From Symsagittifera roscoffensis (Eukaryota; Xenacoelomorpha; Acoela; Convolutidae), in contig NC_087067.1 in NCBI RefSeq assembly GCF_963678635.1, positions 61,368,594-61,428,593 of the forward strand: a DNA stretch of 60,000 nucleotides, in the 5' to 3' direction. A model generated the notes under the pieces. That model was not told the origin of the DNA, ran no database searches, and saw nothing but the letters and a program-made list of their open reading frames with translations. How positions within the stretch are numbered: position 1 is the stretch's first letter; every line of letters begins with the position of its first letter. Positions 41,412-53,889 of the stretch are shown here, piece by piece. Made by a program: the position numbers and the translations under genes.

Positions 41412-43057
41412 ATGAGCAACATTCAAAGTGACGAAAGTCCAGACGAAGAAGCAGTTTTTCCTTTCATTATAAATTCAATCACTGATAGAGGACAAACACG
41501 ATTTTGCAAAAATTTACTCGCAAATTTGTTGGAACGAGGAATCAGTCCATGTAAAGCAGAATTCCCAGAAATAAAAATCAAAAGACAAATTATAGAACAT
41601 TATTTGAAAGAAATATGTAAACTAACACAACAATACGGAATCTACACCATAGAAATTAGTACACCAAGAACATTTCATGGTAAATATGTTATCCAAACAG
41701 ACGATATTGATTTAGAATTTTCAAAAGTTTTCACAGAATATATCAAAAGCATACAATATCAAAACTCACAGAGAGCAAATAATATATAGCAATAATATAT
41801 AGTTATTTATCTATATTAGAAAGAACAGAAGCTCAAAGTACATCACCAGTCCAAACATCAAGACACACAAAAGTAAGAAATGAATTCGCCGCTTTCTCAA
41901 CATTTTTAAACTCAAGCCGTGAAAATTTTACCAGTAATAATGTCTCACAAAACAATAAACAAGATTTACAAAAATTACTAGCATGGTTCATAATTGATTA
42001 TTTCACACATAATATCGATTTAATTGAACAAGCAAGAAAAACCTTTAGACCTCAAAGTACCAATGACGATACCGTTATTGAAGAACAATCAGATTACGTT
42101 TGGGATCCTGAATGGTCTCATCCAGAATTCCTAAATTTTCCAGTAGATATCTCAAGTCAAGCATTAAGTACAATATCTTTTCACAAAGATTATGTAAAAG
42201 TAATACCACTAACAATTGATGCAACACCTTTTAATTATATTTCATTTTTACCTGATACACAAAATAACAGCTTAAATTCAACAGTAAGACATCAAGAAAA
42301 TCTCAATGGAACTAAAAATCTTACACAACAAGTTATTCAAACACCATCACATTTCATAAATGAAGAAATAGTTCAAAGAACAGTAACAACTACACAACAA
42401 AGTATCTCACCGATACATCCAAATCTCACAACACCAAGAAGTAAAAATCCAACACTACCACAAGTAACATTACAATCAACCGTTAAACCTTCGGTTGCTC
42501 CAAAATATTCACATATGGATTATCAGACATATAGACCAATGACAAAACCGTCAAAAACACGAATAACGTTCACGAGGAACAATTTTGCAGAGCATAACTA
42601 TAGTTATGTGAATCCATCAAAAACAAATGAACCCCTTCGAAAAAACATGCAGAACCACCTATGTTCTCACTATTGGAATTCCCCAAATACATCGACCAAC
42701 TCAGTAAATTTCCAAGATTATCCACACCCTGCACAGGATTATAGTGAAAATTACCCATTTTTTCAACAAAATAGAATTAAACAACAAAAACCTTATTACA
42801 CAAATTACTTATCATCTGACGATGATGATTACCATCAATCAGATATTTTTGCACCATACACACAAGAATATCGCACACAAAGACCGCAAGAATCTCAACC
42901 ATCCCAAAATGTGAAGATTTACCCACAAAACCCAGCAAATATACAGAGTCAACAACCAATGCATATACAAAATCCAATTAACACAATCTTTTCAACCTAT
43001 ATAATCACAAAACCCAATGACTATGCATTCCTATCAACCAACTCAAATGCAAAATGA
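41412..43057 (+). pseudogene. N-terminal gag-like region of the AT-rich element
   Basis: A 125-codon ORF (41412-41789) is followed in another phase by an open frame from about 41790 to 43057. It is rich in Asn, Gln, Thr, Ser and Pro, with an acidic DDDDYHQSD stretch near 42815. No catalytic motif was seen. The layout fits the matrix-like, disordered N-terminal half of a Ty3 gag. The ATG at 42515 is internal to the open frame and need not be a start. Confidence 0.5.
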
Positions 43058-44034
43058 AATACCGCTACCATATTATCTACAACATGAAATAACAAAAAAT
43101 CAACTTACAAATTTCTCGCAAATACCAAACGCCGCAGAATCACTCCAAATGACGATGAATCCATACCTAATGGGAGGATCGCCAATAACATCCAATAAAC
43201 CATTAATGGTATTTACAGGAACAGACCCTGAATATTCAGTAGAAAATTATCTAAATGCAGTCACAGCAAATTTAATCTTAAATATAGGACCTGAACCAAT
43301 CAATACGCCACTCCATCAAAATTGGATACATAGACGCACAGCGTTAATATAAACGACACTAGATGGCGCAGCTCAAAAATGGTTTTCAGTACTACCTATA
43401 GACATAAAATCAGACTGGAAAAGATTCACACAAGAATTCTCAAAAATGTTTGATTCTGAAAGAAACAAACAACATCAAAGAGTTTTATGCAACGAAATTC
43501 GCAGATTACCAAATGAAACAATTAAACAATTGGCAGTTAGAATCGAAACACTAGTTCGAAAAGCATATTCACTCAATACACATGATTACAAAAACAGAAA
43601 TTTTAATGATGACCTTAACACCTCAACTAAGGAAAATAGCTATAAAAATGATAGCATCTCATCCTTCTTCAATTCGAGAACCAGATTTAGATTTTAGAAA
43701 ATTAGTAGATAAACTAGAACAGGCAGAAATTACAATGAAACTTGAGGAAACAGAAAATCTAAAACTACAGTATGTTAATAGGATCGAAACAAATACTACA
43801 CATATACATAACATACAAGAATCAGATATAGATCCGACTGAAAAAATCACTGAAATTCTAAATATATATGAAAAGAACTCTAACTTTAAAGAGGTAAACC
43901 ATCTTTCAAAAAATGGTGTAATTATTGCCGACGATACGGACACAGTATTGCCGAATGTAGACAAAAACAACAATATAATCAGAATAAACCTCAAAAGCAC
44001 AGAGAACCAGATAAATCATTCTACCCGTAGATGA
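43017..44034 (+). pseudogene. Gag capsid region of the AT-rich element
   Basis: PLMVFTGTDPEYSVENYLNAV, then GAAQKWFSVLP, WKRFTQEFSKMF and RRLPNETIKQLAVRIETLVRKAY form a typical Ty3 capsid pattern. There is an in-frame stop at 43350-43352 and a frameshift near 43590. The continuation contains LVDKLEQAEITMKLEE. Confidence 0.75.
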
Positions 44035-44712
44035 AAAAAGATCAAAAGCTACCAAACAAAAACATACACAGTAATAACAGCTCCGGAAAACCATTTCCAG
44101 GCAACTCGAATTACTCAACAAACCGATCGCCATATAACTCAAGTTATAGAGGTAGATCTCCAGAACAAAGAAATTCAAGAAATTTCTCACAAATTAGATA
44201 TAGTCGATCGAATAGCCAAAATAACCAACGAAGAAATAACTATTCACGATCAGATTCAAACAGAACAGAATTTGTTTCTGCATCCAGATCCCAATCAAAC
44301 CCAAGGAATAGACACTATTCCAACAATATGTCACGAAATTCATCATACAATAGAAATAGAAACTATTCTAACAATAGGAATAAAAGTTATTCAAACAATC
44401 GAAATCAGAACTATCCAAACAACAGATCAAGAAACAATTCATACAATAGATCAAACTATCAAAGACCCAATGAGATTTACCAAAACAGATCATGACATAA
44501 TTCACAAAACCGAAAATCAAGCTATAACAATAGATACAGAAATTGTTCCCAGTCTCCACATAGGAATAGTAGCCGTTACCCCGATTCTCAACATAGATAC
44601 AGAAGCAACACACCAAAGCATCAAAGACAAATTAATCAAGTACAATCAAATGAAGAAACAACTTCAGACCCCCCAGGTATTGATAACACAGAAAATAACG
44701 AATTACAATTAA
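44031..44712 (+). pseudogene. Arg/Asn/Ser-rich nucleocapsid-like tail
   Basis: The frame 44031-44495 is an Asn-Arg-Ser-Tyr-rich repeat (NRNRNYSNNRNKSYSNNRNQ). It replaces the CCHC zinc knuckles usual in Ty3 nucleocapsid and would bind RNA through its charge. The overlapping frame to 44712 is probably a shadow of the same repeat after a frameshift. Confidence 0.5.
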
Positions 44713-44847
44713 ACCACTTTAATTGTGAATCAACAGATACTGAAAGTGATATAGATAATACCATCTCAGTAAATATGATAAGTCGAAAACAACTATGAAC
44801 CTATCATATATGAACAACCCTTCAGTTCACACATATACGAAAATCAA

Positions 44848-46087
44848 TTGGAACTTCTTCATGATTATTACACTAGACCCATTAAAAATGATTCACAAAT
44901 TACACAAGAAGTAAACGAAATTAACATTGTAATTAAACTTGACAAAAAAGACGACGTACATTGCTCAAACACAAATCATTTTTATCAAAACATACAAAAA
45001 GAACAACCAAGAGAAAAAATTTTGACAATTCCATTTCTCTTAGAGAGCCCAAGAAGTAAGGAATTTCAACCACCAAATCTTGAAATTGATTTTTTAATCG
45101 ACTCAGGGGCAGAATCAAATATCATTAATATTCCCACATGGAATGAAATCAAAACACTGCATCCAAATTTAACACCTCTCAAAACAGCTAGTAAATTAGC
45201 AACAGCACAAGGATCAACATAAGTCAATTATGGAAAAATCCAACTATCCCTTGTTCCCACAAGAACAATGGAACAAAATAAGATTTTGGACAAACCATAT
45301 AAACAAACGTTTCATATTACTGATATTAAGCACAATATCATTGGCATACCGTTTATAACTAAAGATATACCAACAATAAATATCTTATAGTAGTAAAATC
45401 CATATAAAAGACAAATATACAAGAATGAAAAACACAGCTTTAACATTCTTTCAAAGAATAAACAAACAACCACCATTTTTCTCAATCTACCCCATTTATA
45501 ATCAAGAACGGAAACACCTGAAACCACTATCGGGAAATGTATATAACTTTTCAATAAAACAAGTTCATCAGTATGACAACAGTCAAAACAAACAACAACT
45601 TTTTATGTCAGATTTCGAATTTAAACCCATTCACAAACTTTTCAAAATAACAATCTCATCCATAAAATACTTGAAAAACGCAAATTCCGATATTATTTCA
45701 CTTCACGTGTATAATAATACATCATATCAAATAACATTACCCTTAGGACTATCAGGATATTGTGAAACAAATGCTACAACTTCACCTATAAATGAAGTAG
45801 CATATCGAGTAAATAATATATTACAACTATTAGATATTTGTCATTCAACAATTCTTGATGAAGAATTATCCATAAATAATATAATAAGCAATGAAAAAAG
45901 AAATACAGACTACTTCACAAAAACACCATATTTTAAACTAACATTTAATATAACAAATTATACAGAAGAACAACAAAAATTCTTAACAATGTTTTATTTC
46001 CAACATTCTCAAATAACACAAAATGAATTTGACAAATTAACTAAACAACTACTAAAATACTCAAGCTTTTGCAACATCAAAATTTGA
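44848..46087 (+). pseudogene. Protease and RT-proximal region of the AT-rich element
   Basis: The 44848-45222 frame ends in a retropepsin N-terminal half with LIDSGAESNIIN (Asp codon at 45100). The rest of the protease is in broken frames. From 45425 to 46087 an intact 220-codon frame includes LPLGLSGYCE and a pre-RT EEQQKFLTMFYFQHSQIT segment, typical of the region between protease and RT in this kind of element. Confidence 0.7.
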
Positions 46088-47270
46088 CGTAGGGAAAATT
46101 AGTTCATCACTACATCTTCCATTAAAACCTGACGCAGTTTTCAAAAAAACAAAGAGCAAGTAAAGTACCGATTCACTTACACGATAAAGTAAATAGATTA
46201 CTAAATATTTTAGAACAATACGAAATTATATCACCGGTAAATAAGGAAGAACAACCCAAAGGTAACACCTTCATCAACCCAGTTATCATTCTAGCTAAAG
46301 GAGAATCATTAAAAATAGTTTTAGACGCTAGATTTCTCAATTCACTAAATGATGAATCAAAATGTAATTGGCCCATTGAACCAATCCAAGTCATCTTAAC
46401 AAAGATTAATCGTAAGTACTTCACAACCGCAGATATGAATAGTGCTTACAATCAAATCCCACTAGATGAACACAATTAACGACGATTTACACAATTCGTT
46501 ATTGGAAATCAACAATACGAATTTAATCGATTATTCTATGGAATATCCATAGGACCAGCAGCTTTTTCAGCCTTCTTGAGTAACATTTTTAGACCAATTA
46601 TACTCAAGAAAACTGCAATCCTATTTTTAGACGATGTTAGCTGTGCGAGCACTCCTTCAAGCTCAAACAAGCGTTTTAGAGCCCTGAGACCCCCATTTTT
46701 GAGCTCAAAATAGGGGTCTTCCGCTTCGATCAGTAGCTCCTGCAGCTCAACCGAGGGTCGTGCAAGCTCATCTAAGGTGGTTCTTAGACCTATTTTTACG
46801 AGGAAGTGAATGGGCCTATCCTCGAAGCTGTACAAGCAAGCTTTGGTAACTTTCAAGCCAACTGAAGCAACTTCGTTAGTTTTGGACCTCCTTTTGAGCT
46901 TGTTTACGGCTCGGGTCATAACTTTTGGACAGAACTGACAGAATTTGACTCCTAAATGAGTACAACTGGCACAAAACACTTAAAAAACTAAAGATGAAAT
47001 GTTTACAGTTTTAGAACAATATCATGAAATACTTATGAACGAAAATCTGAAAGCAGCCCCAGATAAATCACATTTCTTCTTAACACGCGTTAAATTTCTA
47101 GGACATATTATTGAACGAAACACTATCACCATATTAAAATCACGCATTGATGCAATTCAAAAACTTCAACCACCTACAAAAAAAGAAAATCCAAGAATTC
47201 CTTGGAATGTTGAATTTCTTAAGTAAATATGTTTACAAAATGCAATTATACTTAAGACCTTTCTATAACA
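46088..47270 (+). pseudogene. Reverse transcriptase of the AT-rich element, interrupted
   Basis: RT blocks in order: EQYEIISPV, LKIVLDARFLNS, YFTTADMNSAYNQIPLDE (then a stop), FNRLFYGISIGPAAFSAFL, and the catalytic FLDDV at about 46626-46640. A ~350-bp insertion follows, after which the palm/connection resumes (DEMFTVLEQYHEIL, APDKSHFFLTRVKFLGHII). Stops and a frameshift near 47225 confirm that it is dead. Confidence 0.85.
46637..46985. mobile_element. GC-richer ~350-bp insertion in the RT of the AT-rich element
   Basis: The RT protein similarity stops right after FLDDV and resumes at about 46985, while the base composition jumps to near 50 % GC. On the minus strand the whole insert is open; the frame starts with a GTG codon and has CX2C and CX2C pairs near its beginning. 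No terminal inverted repeats or clear target duplication were found. It could be a small non-autonomous element or a captured host fragment. Confidence 0.65.
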
Positions 47271-47960
47271 TCCTTAGTTAACAAAATAATTTTGAATGGG
47301 CCACTGAACATCAAACACGATTTGAAGAAATTAAAAAACTTTTAACACAACAAATTCCCAACACAATTCCAGATCCAAACCAACCATTCTATGCAATGTG
47401 CGATGCTTCAAATTTTGGCATCGGCGCAGCATTATTACAATCACTTAGTGGAACAAATAAAATGAATCTCATATCAGCAAATTCACAATTATTCACGCAA
47501 GCCGGACTACGACTCTCTACTCTCATGAGAGAATGTACAGCTCTAATATACACACTCACAGAATACAAATTTCTGATACTTGGATCAAAACACCCAACAG
47601 TTTTATTTACAGATCACAAACCAATTATATTTCTTTTCACACAGAAATCAAATCCTAATCACAGAGTTTATAGATTTCAGTTAATTTTAATGAAATTCCC
47701 AAACTTACATATAGTTTAGACAGCAGGAAAAAACCTTGCATTACCAGATACATTAAGTAGAAATACGCCACCTCAACTTCTTACACGAAAAACTATAGTT
47801 GAAATACCACAAAATATCAAATTCTATTTTGCAAAAGTTGAAACATCACCCCGATTAGAATGTAAATACGCAGTAGAAACTGACATTGATCAATCACAAA
47901 TAAACCATCTACAACATTTTCCACTCTATTTAGATTGCCAAAACAATCAGTATGAAGTTG
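47271..47960 (+). pseudogene. RNase H region of the AT-rich element
   Basis: FYAMCDASNFGIGAALLQ, RLSTLMRECTALIYTLTEYKFLILGS, TVLFTDHKPIIFLF and, after a stop, AGKNLALPDTLSRN: a Ty3-type RNase H with the tether to integrase. In-frame stops at 47717 and 47966. Confidence 0.8.
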
Positions 47961-48440
47961 ATTTATAAGGTACATCTACATTTAAACCAATTCCATCTGA
48001 CAATGGATAAAAAAATACTCAACAAAAGAAAAAAAACAACGACCACATAAAAAAGACCTTTTTCCCCTAATTGCAAAAGAAAATTTGACCGATAAAATAA
48101 ATTTATCATGACCACCATCAAACGATTCAAAATACACAATAAATCAAATTTTTACCTTCCACGACCCACTTGACACAATTCCTCTATCAAAGTCAGAAAT
48201 CGATAATATTTTTCTCCCACCAACAGAAAAAATTACACGTGAAATTTTAAAACAATACCAAATTTTTGACCCAGTGATTAGACAACTCAAATCATGGCAC
48301 AAATATAAAACAAAACCAGCAAAAGCTGATACCACAATTTTAGGAAACAAAACACTCCTCCGATATTTCAATAACACAACAATAAATGAAAATACAGTCC
48401 CCTGTCTCCCCTTAAGTATGATGTTGATGGCATTCAACAT
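47961..48440 (+). other. Degenerate linker between RNase H and integrase
   Basis: AT-rich, full of stops in all plus frames. Only weak traces of coding sequence remain, such as the QKSEIDNIFLPPTEKI-like segment. Confidence 0.4.
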
Positions 48441-49941
48441 CTCCCATACACAAAATTCAAAAGGACATTCAGGATCAGAAAAGACATACTCAAACTTTAC
48501 ACAAAATTTTTACTTTCAAACGCCCCAATTTGGATAAAAGTATTATGCAACGATTGTATAATATGTCAATTAAACAAGCCTTATCCAAATCAAAAGCAAA
48601 TAGCACAGAAACAAGATTTTAAAGGACAAAGTCTATATTTCAACCATAGAATTTCATTCGACACAAAAGGACCAATTTCACCATACTCTGAAGGAAATTC
48701 CTATATTATGGTCATTGTTGATGCATTCACGCATTATGTTGCACTCAACCCAGTACCACACTGTAATGCTTATTATGCTTACGCAACACTTTACGAACAC
48801 TGGATAGCTAAATTCGGATTACCCGAAATCCTAGTCACAGACAACGGTACAGAATTTATAAATAACGAATTCATCACACTATGTTTAATAACATTGAACA
48901 TAAACCACGTACATCTCATGCACCCTGGACAAACGGTTTAGTCGAAGATATGAACCGTTCATTACAAGAATATCTTAGATGTATCATTAATGGAAATGAT
49001 GCACGATCACAGAATGGTCAGCAGATGTAAAATTATTTCCCTTATCATATAATTCACAAATAACGACAGCTTTAGGAATGTCACCATATGAAATGGTTTT
49101 TAATCAAAAACCAAGAAAACCAATTATATTCACAGCAAATGCTCACAAAAACACACAAGGTTATTGTAAACCAAATAAAGATTTAATGTGTTATAATCTA
49201 CCATTACACACACATGATGAAGATCATTTTCATCATCCACAATTTCTCAAATTAGCCTCCGGTACACATACCGAATGGATTTTAAATAGAGATAAAAAAC
49301 ACAATGAAATCTACCAAAAAGTAACAAAGAAATTGTTACAAAGGCAAAATATAAACAGCCAAATTAATTCACGTTTTATGCCAGCCACAGATTTAAAAAT
49401 TGGAACATTTGTCTCAATACCTAATTTTAATACACAAAAAGGAATCTCTAAAAAAATTACAACCACTTCGAAAAGGACCATACCAAATAAGTGCCAAACC
49501 TACTGAGGTATTATACAAACTCACAGATTTAACTAAAAAGAAATTGTTCAGCATCGTAACAATTTTTGACCTTATTACCCGAAAGAGGACGCATTACGCG
49601 AATTAACTCAATTATATATTTTTTACAGGTTTAAAAGTTGTTCAAAACAATACACAAACAGAACAAAATACAACCGTACATGACGACATTCATCATAAAA
49701 AATATCAACAACAAAGGGCAAACCTTAAGAATACAAAAGACCCAAAAATATCTCAAAAAAAAGAAAAAATAGAAAGTTGATTGAAAAAATCTTACCAGAA
49801 GAACAAAAAGAAAAATCAGAACATAGAGAATCATCACGACTTAGAAATCAACCACGTAAAAATTACAAAACATCCATCCCACAATCTAAAATTTTACAGA
49901 AAGTTGAATTTCAAAAACAACTTCAATTTTTAAATCAATAA
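48441..49941 (+). pseudogene. Integrase and pol C terminus of the AT-rich element
   Basis: An HHCC-type zinc part (SHTQNSKGHSG...CNDCIICQLNK), the core residues Asp in SFDTKGPIS, Asp in VTDNGTEF and, after a frame change near 48920, Glu in NGLVEDMNRSLQEYL. Then come SPYEMVFNQKPRKP, a GPY/F-like module (LRKGPYQISAKP near 49470), and a basic SRLRNQPRKNYK tail with a stop at 49941. Stops and frameshifts separate these parts. Confidence 0.8.
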
Positions 49942-50989
49942 TTTATCCAGCTTTCAATCATTTTAGATTCATAACATTTAGATAACATGCTGAAACATAC
50001 GCAATAATTCTAGTTCAAATTCAGCCAATAGGATTCACTCAAATCCGTCGCCTTCAAATATCTCTAACAAAAACTGATTAGCCGACAGATATTAATCTCC
50101 AGGCATATCTATAACTATAACTTTACAACCGCCAGGTCAAAAATAAGCAACTTGCTAAAACTTGCCACCTAAAATAAACACTACCATACTATTACAACCC
50201 TCCTCTATCAAATAATGCAAAGATCAACAATATTTTCCCAACTTAGACCCCAAAAACCTTCCAACCAAAAATGGCAAATTGGCCTAAAGTAAAAAAGGAC
50301 CATGATCATTTGGCCTAAAGTACAAATTTTTCGAAAACACCTCAGATTATCCAACGAAAACAAAGCAAAGAAGACCTCCCGAGCACCATAAAATTAGGCT
50401 CCAACAATTTTTCACAAAACTCAACCCACTTGTCAAAAAATGAATAAAAAATCCGACCACACTTGAATTCCGCCCCAGAAGTTCAAAAAATATTCGACGA
50501 ACGAGTCATTTCGTAAATGCTTCTTTCTTTAACAGTCGATACTCTCAAACATATAAAGAGTAAAAAAAGTTAAGAAAAATAGTGACGTGTATTTAGAATT
50601 AATAAACTGAAAACGGTGGTGGGGTTGTCGTGATGGTGTGTGCAAATCAAAATGGTTTTAAATAAAACGATAATATGTGTAAGTGTGCGTTTGTTTAGTG
50701 CGTAACATTATATCGTGGGAACAGTGCAAATCGCGTTCCTGTGGTGAAAGGTTAGTGAAAATAACTGAAAGTTATCATGAAAGCTTTCATATGCTTGTAT
50801 GTCAACTAGTGCTTCTGAAATCATATGATCGTGCTTTTTATCAAAATATTAAGTGTGAATAGATATGGGGTTTTAATGGAAAACTTTTCTGTTAGTTGCG
50901 GGTTTGCAAAACGGTCGTCGTCTAAAAACTGATCTTGGTTAGGACGGATGATGATATGATCGTAGTATTCAATTGAGTAATCGTTAGCT
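49942..50989. other. Non-coding DNA right of the AT-rich element
   Basis: It should include the 3' LTR, but no matching copy was seen to the left of 40979. It contains a short local repeat of TGGCCTAAAGTA near 50282 and 50322, and a change of strand composition near 50570, from C/A-rich to G/T-rich on the plus strand. Confidence 0.45.
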
Positions 50990-51840
50990 CGGGTGCGGTG
51001 AATGTTTTTAATAATTTTTTATATTCGACATATGTAAATTGTCGGGTGTTAGTGATGTGGTGACTTTATATAGTTCATTCTTATTTCTTTCGATATCTAC
51101 TGTGGTATTAGTGAGTGGTAGATAAAGAGGGTTAGTATAGTTGTAATAAGCGGTCCAATGAAGTGTTGGTATTAAAACGTGCTCATCAACAAAATTTCGT
51201 GGTTCACTAGTAGTGGTAGAAGTATTTAAGGTATATTGTGGAAAAAAAGGTAGGGTTACTTGAAGGTGTTATGCTGTGTTAGTATGGTCTGGGTGGTTGA
51301 CATATTCTCTGGCTGTTCCGGGTTTGGTTGTGAATGGGTGATTTGGAAACTTTCTCTTAAAAGTGTGGTAAGCTCGGTTAGTGCTGGCAGATGTTCTGAA
51401 TAAAATTTTGAAGTTCTTCAGAAATTTATATATTATCTGGTGAGTTATTATTCGATCTGTCGGAATTAAATGGAGAATAGGTTGGGTTCACTTGGGAAGC
51501 GTGAGAAGGAGTGGAAAGTGATGGGAATGGATGATTGGCTTGAATGGGTTGAAAGGGGGGTTTTGAAAAAACTGAAGAGTTGGTCTGGGTATGGGTAGAG
51601 GGAGATGGTTCGGAGTCTGCGAATTCGTCGGGAGTTTCTACATCGGAGTTATTAAATTGTGAGATAGTGTGAAAAACTGAAATATCTGAGTTAGTGTCAG
51701 AATTCGTGCTTGATGGTACTTAAATAACTGGTGAGTCGGGCGGCGAAAAAGCAAAAAGTGGGATATTTAGGATTTGAGTTTGGAGATTGGCTGGGTGGGA
51801 ATTTGAGCGATGGAGGGATCCAATTTGTCTGCTCATCGTG
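50990..51840 (-). pseudogene. Gag-like relic of another retroelement
   Basis: Read on the minus strand from an ATG near 51836, the sequence encodes a Ser/Pro/Asn/Thr-rich protein (MSRQIGSLHRSNSH..., SDVETPDEFADSEPSPS) with in-frame stops. A shifted frame then has NFVDEHVLIPTLHWTAYYNY. The composition resembles the N-terminal gag region at 41412-43057, and the strand is opposite. The frames are too broken for the usual ORF cut-off. Assignment to a retroelement is an inference from style. Confidence 0.35.
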
Positions 51841-52371
51841 GGCTAAAAAAAATGATTATTTTGAGATTGAAAAGTGGTGGTATGGGGTTGTTCGTTAATC
51901 GAATTCTCTTCTTGACGATTGCAATAAACAGTTATTACATTCTTCTAAGCTAGCTAGCTACTTAAATCAACATATATTTATTATTTCGATTATTATGTTC
52001 TGAATTCAAATCAGAAACACAATTCTTAAACTTCTACCATATGCTAGCTTGAAGTTATGTGTTTGCTCGGTTGATAAAATATCACCAAAAGCAAACATTA
52101 CGACATATGTTGTCTTTTTCTGATTGGTTTAACCATCAGATGGAATAATGAAAATATGAAACTGTACGGTGTATAAGCCAAGCGAAAATATACCAAACGA
52201 TCCCCATTGCCATCACTATTACTATCATGTTCTATATTTGATGTGTGTCTCTTATATTTAAAATAATAAACTTATTTACGAGTAAAAGAAACTTTGTCTG
52301 TTGAATAAGAATAGGAAAGTCCTAACAACATTCAGAAAGACCCCTTATTGTTCCGACTTTCAATACGAAAG
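51841..52371. other. AT-rich DNA with no recognised feature
   Basis: Nothing was recognised in this stretch on either strand. Confidence 0.4.
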
Positions 52372-52760
52372 TCACGGAATATTTGTGCTCGGGTGGGTTT
52401 TTTTTTCTTCAGACAAATTTCGACCTTTAACTAGCCATTTTTGACGGAATTTTTTTATATCATTCGAAAGCTATTGTTATCCTGAGCTTAAATTTGAAAA
52501 GATATTTCACCTGTGGTTATGGGGTTTTAAAGATTGCCATTTTGGCCAGTTTGGGACAATTAACGCGCGATATATTTCGCACTATTAACGCGTAAGCGGA
52601 GATTTAATCCGTCTTAGAAATCGTTCCAAATTGGTTGAAAGAAGCTTATTTGCCATAACTCATTTGTTACAAGAAGCAAAATCTATCCGCTGGTATTTTA
52701 TATGGCGTGTGGGGGATAATTTTCCTAAAAAATTTCAAATTTTAGAAAAAAAAATTTAAT
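52372..52760. repeat. Dispersed repeat B, copy 1
   Basis: It shares ordered blocks with 53890-54450: ATATTTGTGCT-GG-TGG, TTTAACTAGC-ATTTTTGACGG, CCTGAGCTTAAAT/CCTAAGCTCAAAT, TTGCCA-TT-GCCA-TTTGGGA, GCGCGA-ATAT and GCGTGNGGG. The copies are strongly diverged. Confidence 0.7.
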
Positions 52761-52935
52761 TTAATTTTATTACATTTATTTTTTTATAGGTTATTACTGC
52801 TCCATAAACATTAAAAGGCAGTCGGAACATTCAGGTCTTCGCCCTGATACGAGCAGTCTTGTTCTAACTAGCTGCGATTTGGTCGATCGCCATAAGTTAA
52901 GTCAAGTTAGTTTGGAATAATTAATAGGTCTCTTG

Positions 52936-53762
52936 AAGTCCTTACCTTTTAAAATATTCTTGGTTCAAATGCAATTCGAGACTGGAACGAATATTGCAAT
53001 ACCCATCTCTTTATTCGATGGACTTCAACATTGATCCGTAATGTAGCTGAACGTATTATTGTAGGCGTTGAAGTTTGTTTGTCGATCAACATTTATCTTA
53101 AGTAAACATCAGTTTGGCAAGAATCCAAAGATTCGAATTGAAGGTAGCTTATTGCTGTTTTGTTTATTTGGTGGCTTTAGTGGATGAACTTCACAACTAG
53201 TCACAAGAAAGAACATCGTTATGTATGATTTTGAATCAATGGATTTAATCAAGCAACGATATTGCTTTTTCATGGACTGGTAAGCAAATTTTGGGTTAGT
53301 GCTTATGCTTGAAATTCAAGCATGATATAGATATTCGGTAAAAATGATTTATAAACACTTGCTTAAAAACCATTGGAGTATGTTTTCTGGCCAAACATTG
53401 CTATGATGAAGAACGATTCATGTCTTCCAGGCACTCGAAAAAATAGCGGAATGCGAGGGCTTGGGTGAATTTTAGTAATCGAAACAATAGACTTAGCCGT
53501 TATTTTTATCCATTATGGAGAATTGTAAAAAAGTTTCCGGAATTTTCAGTGTTATGGGAAGTTTCACAATTGGCCAATTATTTTTATAACTTTTGAAAAA
53601 AAAACGGATTTTATATAATTGTGAAGGTTTTTATTCTGACCAAATTTTCAACGAAAACTTTTGCGCCGATAAAAGTATGAACGGTTGAATTCATGTAAAA
53701 ATATTTTTATTACCTGGAATCAATCTTCAAGTTCTGAGGAAATTGTCAATAAGTCCACTTTC
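52936..53762. repeat. Dispersed repeat A, copy 2
   Basis: The same element as 28741-29568, same orientation, sharp ends at AAGTCCTTAC and CCACTTTC. Here it lies between two copies of repeat B, and the bases beyond each end are unrelated to those beside copy 1. Confidence 0.9.
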
Positions 53763-53889
53763 GGGATTAATTTATGCGCGCTTTTAAGGAGTTATCTATG
53801 ATGATGAAAACGTAAGCGCAATTTTTTAAGCATGCCGATTTATCCCGTTACATTTTTTCGAAATTGATTTTCGTCAAGCTAATTGTCCT

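Larger units (their letters stand above)
40979..49941 (+). mobile_element. Decayed AT-rich Ty3-type retrotransposon, plus strand
   Basis: Gag, protease, RT, RNase H and integrase relics occur in Ty3 order on the plus strand, in very AT-rich, Asn/Ile/Lys-rich coding sequence quite unlike M. Stops and frameshifts occur throughout and the RT carries a foreign insertion. LTRs were not found. It is unrelated to M at family level: the protease motif is DSGA, the RT box FLDD, and no zinc knuckle was seen. Confidence 0.85.

Noticed and set aside
46536-46979. Minus-strand protein gene of 147 codons
   Set aside because: The frame starts with GTG and runs from the insert into RT coding DNA on the other strand, so it does not represent one gene; the insert itself is kept as a finding.
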